64,000 nt of DNA from Parabacteroides sp. PM6-13 (GTDB lineage Bacteria; Bacteroidota; Bacteroidia; Bacteroidales; Tannerellaceae): NCBI RefSeq assembly GCF_029892605.1, contig NZ_JARXWF010000001.1, positions 310,001 through 374,000 of the forward strand, read 5' to 3'. The translations under genes were made by a program, and so were the position numbers. The first letter of the stretch is position 1; each line of letters begins with the position of its first letter. The notes beneath the pieces were generated by a model, which had not been told where the DNA came from, did no database searches, and saw nothing but the letters and a program-made list of their open reading frames with translations. Positions 60,749-64,000 of this stretch are shown in pieces.

Positions 60749-63700
60749 ATGAAAAAGTTATTCTTATTTAGTGTAGCCATCCTATTCGCTTTCGGGATGG
60801 CTCATGGACGTGAAAATAGTCAGCTACAACAAAAGGCAAAGAAATTTTCTATCCAGGCAGTTAACCTGATCAGCGATCGGGAGGTTGAGATTGTCTGCTC
60901 GACAAAGCCGGCCAACAGCCAAGAGGTGTACGACGCGTTCACCATCACAGTCGACGGAATAAAAATCGCATATAGCTACCTCTCCTACTTCGATTTCGGG
61001 ACATACGCCAACGCGCCGGTGATCAATATCCGCCTGGCTACCCCCTTGGAGACTGGCACCTGGAAAGGCAAAACAGGCAATGCCCGCACACCGGGCGAAA
61101 ACACCCAGGCCACCTTAGGCCCTAAAGCCGCAGCGCGCGTGAAGGTGGCCAGCGGCAAACAGACCGTGACCGCCCGCTGGGTCCCCTTCTATGATTATAT
61201 GAATATAGGATCGAAATCGAAACTGACCGTTACCGGCAGCCAGGCGTGCGCCACCACGGCAGCAAACGACAAACACCTGGGCACGGCCTACTCCCACGAG
61301 CATGTGATCGACTATGCCGCCGGTGGCATCCACCGGATGACCGGACGCGCGGAACTGATCACCCAAAACGCAGTAGACTACGGGGTAGCCGTTATGCTGG
61401 TCGGCCCGGGTCAATCGGTTTACGAAGCGCCCCAATGGCGCGAGCTCTTCAACCCCGACGATTACAAAACACGCCGGGTCATCGAAGGCACCATCGACAA
61501 GCCCATCATCGTGGCAACCGCCGACGATGTGATGCGCCAGCCAAGCAACGCCGGGATGGATCGCCCACAAAGCGACTTCTTCTACCTGGGCGAGGCGTTT
61601 GCCCGGTTGTTCTGGCAGGTGGCGGTCAACGGCATGGACGACAGCGTCACCCTGGGATGCCGACGTACCCCCCGCAGCGTCTATAACGCACCGGACGACT
61701 TCCGCTACGACAAACATATCGCTGCCGCCTATGCCAAAGCGAAGGAAGAGAACCGTTATCCCCATGTCGGGATGATGAAAAGCCTGGAGGACTATTTTGT
61801 CTACGGCACTATGATCTTCTATGAGTTCATTCCCGAATCGGCCGACGGCAGCTGGCAAGCCACCGGTGGCCCGGTCAATACCCGCGAAGAGCTCAAGCGC
61901 TACGACAACAACCTCTACCAAGCCCTGTGCGGCATCTATGGGGAATGGGAATATTTCTCGAGCGAGAACAGCGAAGGGTTCGACAGAGGCCGAGACGGCG
62001 TACGCTCTGCCATGCCCTGGTTTTGGCACTGTCAGGTCGACAACTACGATATCAACGCCCGCCCCTACCCGCCTCTCGATATGGAACACGTATGGGTTAT
62101 TTCAGAGAATCAGATAGAGATCCGCTTCAACCGGGAGGTGAAAGACATGAGCAACCTCTACGATGCCGACAACTGGCGCATACAACACAGCGCCGACAAC
62201 GGAAAGAGCTGGCAGGACATCCCTCACACCATGGCAGGGGGCTATCTGTGGCGAGCCATCACCCTGGCGCTCCCCCGCGACTCGGAGTTCCGCTTCACCG
62301 TGGGCAGCTATGGACGCAGCTTCTTCGGATTCAACCAGAAGGATATTGACGAACGGAAAGTATCGGCCGGCGGATGGATCGACGACAACGAACAGGCGAG
62401 CCCCACCGCGTTGGCATTCGGGCAGTTTATCAACCTAGAAGAGGCAACAGCCAACTACGGCGCCGGCATGAACGGCCGTTTCCGCGTGCAATACCTCGGA
62501 CATTCTCCCGTAGCCGACTGGGCCGGCAACCAGCTCCCGACCGCAAACACCTACGAAGCAAATTTCAAGCCCTGGATAGGCAATGTCTACCGCAGCCCGC
62601 TCACCGGCGTCTATATCTATGGCGACACGGAGGTATCCAAAGAGGTCATGTTGCTCTCTGGTATGTATTACGACCTGGGCATCTCGAACAACCAACAGCA
62701 CACATACGCCACCTGGCCCAGCGGAAAGCCCTACACCGAAGCCGAGATTGCCTCCTCTTCGAAGTTCGACCGGCCGGGGCAGCGGATTGCCGATTTTGCC
62801 GTCAAACGCCAGGGCGGTATGCTGGTGGTCGCCGAAGGACAACACGCCAACCAACAAGCAGAGCGCAGGGGACAGCAGAGTGGCAACTACCACAGCTCAC
62901 TCTACGTGGAGGGCTGGGGTGGTAATATCTTCCAGGATCAGGCCAACAACATCACCCGCGACTACAAGATGACCCGCTATAAAAACGAGTTTCTGCTCTA
63001 TCACGAAGGGGGACACGGCATCGACAGCTACACCGGAGCCACCAGCTATGCGCCCTGGGTATACACCAATATCACCTCGGCGCACGACACCGCCCGCAGC
63101 GAAGAGAACGGCCGACGATACTACGACGAGAACAATGTGGGTGCCTACCTATCCAGCCGAGGCGAATATGTATCGACCGGCACCACCTACTGGCACGGTA
63201 CGATGCGCGAATCGAAAGACGGCACCAACGACGGCACCTGGGTTCCGGTGAGCAACCGCTGGGAGTTCTACCGATACGACCCATGGGGCTTCGAGGCGTT
63301 GAAACGCGCCTTATGGACAGGCGACCTGGGATTGTGGTACGAGAACAAAGTGGGCGATCCGGCCTATCGCGTATTGCCCAGTGATTGGAAATACCTGCAA
63401 AACGACGACGAACTCAACCGCTACCTGACGCTCCGATCCGGCCTGTACGGACAGGGCGAGACCGTGAAAATCGACAGCGAGAACGCCCTGATAGCCTGGG
63501 GCTGTACCGTATTCGAAACCTTGCGCGACGACCCCTACAACAACTACCACAATCCGCTGATCAAATGGGTCTCCTGGTCGACACCGATGATTTACGATAT
63601 CACGGTAAAGAAGTCATCCAACCCGGAGTTCCCACATAATAATATGGGATTCAAGGGCGGCGTCCTCTACTATCCCGACGCGGCAGAGCCACGCAGCTTC

Positions 63701-64000
63701 CTCAACCCGTTCCTGCGTCCCGGCGGCGTTAAAAGACCGGTGCGAACAGCCGAAGAAGAGGCCTTGCTTGCCCCGGTAAGCGGCAAAGCAGCTAACCTGA
63801 GTCTCAAAACCCCGGTACTCCCGGTGTTTGAATTCAGCCAGGCAGCCGCAATCACCATCGACAACGCCCAGAGCAGCTTCGCCGTCAAGGTGAATGGCAA
63901 ACGCTTAGGCTTCCGCTACTTCGACAGCGACGATAACAAAGTCACCCTATACCTAAACTGGCCGGTAGAAAAAGGCGACCTTATCGAAATCACCGTTCTA
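60749..64000 (+). CDS. very large secreted protein with HEGGH metallopeptidase-like motif, 3' end cut
   Basis: The frame opens at ATG 60749 and stays open to base 64000, giving at least 1084 residues. A signal peptide comes first (MKKLFLFSVAILFAFGMAHG). Residues 33-110 look like an Ig-type beta domain. Residues 440-540 (VWVISENQIEIRFNREV) look like a second one. HEGGH begins at His752 in LLYHEGGHGIDSYTG, matching the HExxH zinc motif; the following GID is reminiscent of lethal-factor-like (ATLF) peptidases. An earlier segment, SHEHVIDYAAGG near 180-190, looks like a degenerate echo. I recognise no characterised homologue. It is divergent from the GH127-type gene. Activity as a protease is unproven. 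Confidence 0.7.
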   Translation, partial: MKKLFLFSVAILFAFGMAHGRENSQLQQKAKKFSIQAVNLISDREVEIVCSTKPANSQEVYDAFTITVDGIKIAYSYLSYFDFGTYANAPVINIRLATPLETGTWKGKTGNARTPGENTQATLGPKAAARVKVASGKQTVTARWVPFYDYMNIGSKSKLTVTGSQACATTAANDKHLGTAYSHEHVIDYAAGGIHRMTGRAELITQNAVDYGVAVMLVGPGQSVYEAPQWRELFNPDDYKTRRVIEGTIDKPIIVATADDVMRQPSNAGMDRPQSDFFYLGEAFARLFWQVAVNGMDDSVTLGCRRTPRSVYNAPDDFRYDKHIAAAYAKAKEENRYPHVGMMKSLEDYFVYGTMIFYEFIPESADGSWQATGGPVNTREELKRYDNNLYQALCGIYGEWEYFSSENSEGFDRGRDGVRSAMPWFWHCQVDNYDINARPYPPLDMEHVWVISENQIEIRFNREVKDMSNLYDADNWRIQHSADNGKSWQDIPHTMAGGYLWRAITLALPRDSEFRFTVGSYGRSFFGFNQKDIDERKVSAGGWIDDNEQASPTALAFGQFINLEEATANYGAGMNGRFRVQYLGHSPVADWAGNQLPTANTYEANFKPWIGNVYRSPLTGVYIYGDTEVSKEVMLLSGMYYDLGISNNQQHTYATWPSGKPYTEAEIASSSKFDRPGQRIADFAVKRQGGMLVVAEGQHANQQAERRGQQSGNYHSSLYVEGWGGNIFQDQANNITRDYKMTRYKNEFLLYHEGGHGIDSYTGATSYAPWVYTNITSAHDTARSEENGRRYYDENNVGAYLSSRGEYVSTGTTYWHGTMRESKDGTNDGTWVPVSNRWEFYRYDPWGFEALKRALWTGDLGLWYENKVGDPAYRVLPSDWKYLQNDDELNRYLTLRSGLYGQGETVKIDSENALIAWGCTVFETLRDDPYNNYHNPLIKWVSWSTPMIYDITVKKSSNPEFPHNNMGFKGGVLYYPDAAEPRSFLNPFLRPGGVKRPVRTAEEEALLAPVSGKAANLSLKTPVLPVFEFSQAAAITIDNAQSSFAVKVNGKRLGFRYFDSDDNKVTLYLNWPVEKGDLIEITVL

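Noticed and set aside
1-64000. tRNA, rRNA, insertion sequence or prophage
   Set aside because: No cloverleaf with CCA-type end, no rRNA-like stretch, and no transposase, integrase or phage structural motif was seen on either strand.

Overview
The window is chromosomal DNA of a Bacteroidota bacterium, most likely order Bacteroidales (Tannerellaceae or Dysgonomonadaceae would fit; the genus cannot be fixed by eye). The grounds are Bacteroidota-type promoters (TTTG-N19-TAnnTTTG, matched exactly upstream of frr and nearly upstream of the GntR-linked operon), a lipidated TamA homologue (TamL) next to TamB, E1 alpha and beta fused into one chain, FadL/OmpP1-type outer-membrane proteins, and a large secreted glycosidase repertoire. 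I see no rRNA, tRNA, CRISPR array, insertion sequence or phage gene.

Layout. 1-2772: an outer-membrane FadL-like porin (cut by the window edge) behind a Gly/Tyr-rich secreted protein. 3205-15824: a GntR/UTRA repressor gene divergent from an eight-gene operon that joins a complete lipoylated 2-oxoacid dehydrogenase complex (E2, E3, fused E1) to a PHP-domain protein, an aldolase-SDR fusion, a SorE-like dehydrogenase, a tandem-aldolase protein with one degenerate half, and a short lipoate-protein ligase. Palindromic ACTTGT sites lie between the two divergent promoters. 15832-29623: an AraC regulator divergent from a nine-gene operon for deoxysugar or L-sugar use: aldose 1-dehydrogenase, Zn alcohol dehydrogenase, amidohydrolase (lactonase), FucP symporter, mutarotase, GH29 fucosidase, GH127, a beta-propeller glycosidase and GH2. 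This looks like an oxidative, non-phosphorylative L-fucose (or L-galactose) route. 29736-36826: tamB-tamL. 37055-39023: a DUF4143 ATPase with tandem 23-bp repeats over its promoter, and a BamE-like lipoprotein. 39164-43703: frr, rsgA and a SNF2 helicase. 43736-47831: a one-piece hybrid two-component sensor, mnmD and a RelBE/ParDE-type toxin-antitoxin pair.

47866-56778: a nine-gene operon for glutamate fermentation by the methylaspartate route (glmS-glmL-glmE-mal, then DUF1446, DUF4387, a P-loop protein and a two-subunit class I hydratase best read as mesaconase). The same 57-bp double hairpin lies at two gene junctions of this operon. 57125-64000: a large secreted GH127/GH146-type enzyme with Ig-like and FIVAR domains, divergent from a very large secreted protein with an HEGGH metallopeptidase-like motif that runs off the window.

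The most promising uncharacterised systems are the GntR-controlled aldolase/2-oxoacid dehydrogenase operon, which carries its own lipoylation enzyme, and the conserved-looking DUF1446/DUF4387/P-loop trio inside the methylaspartate operon. Neither can be assigned a reaction from sequence alone.
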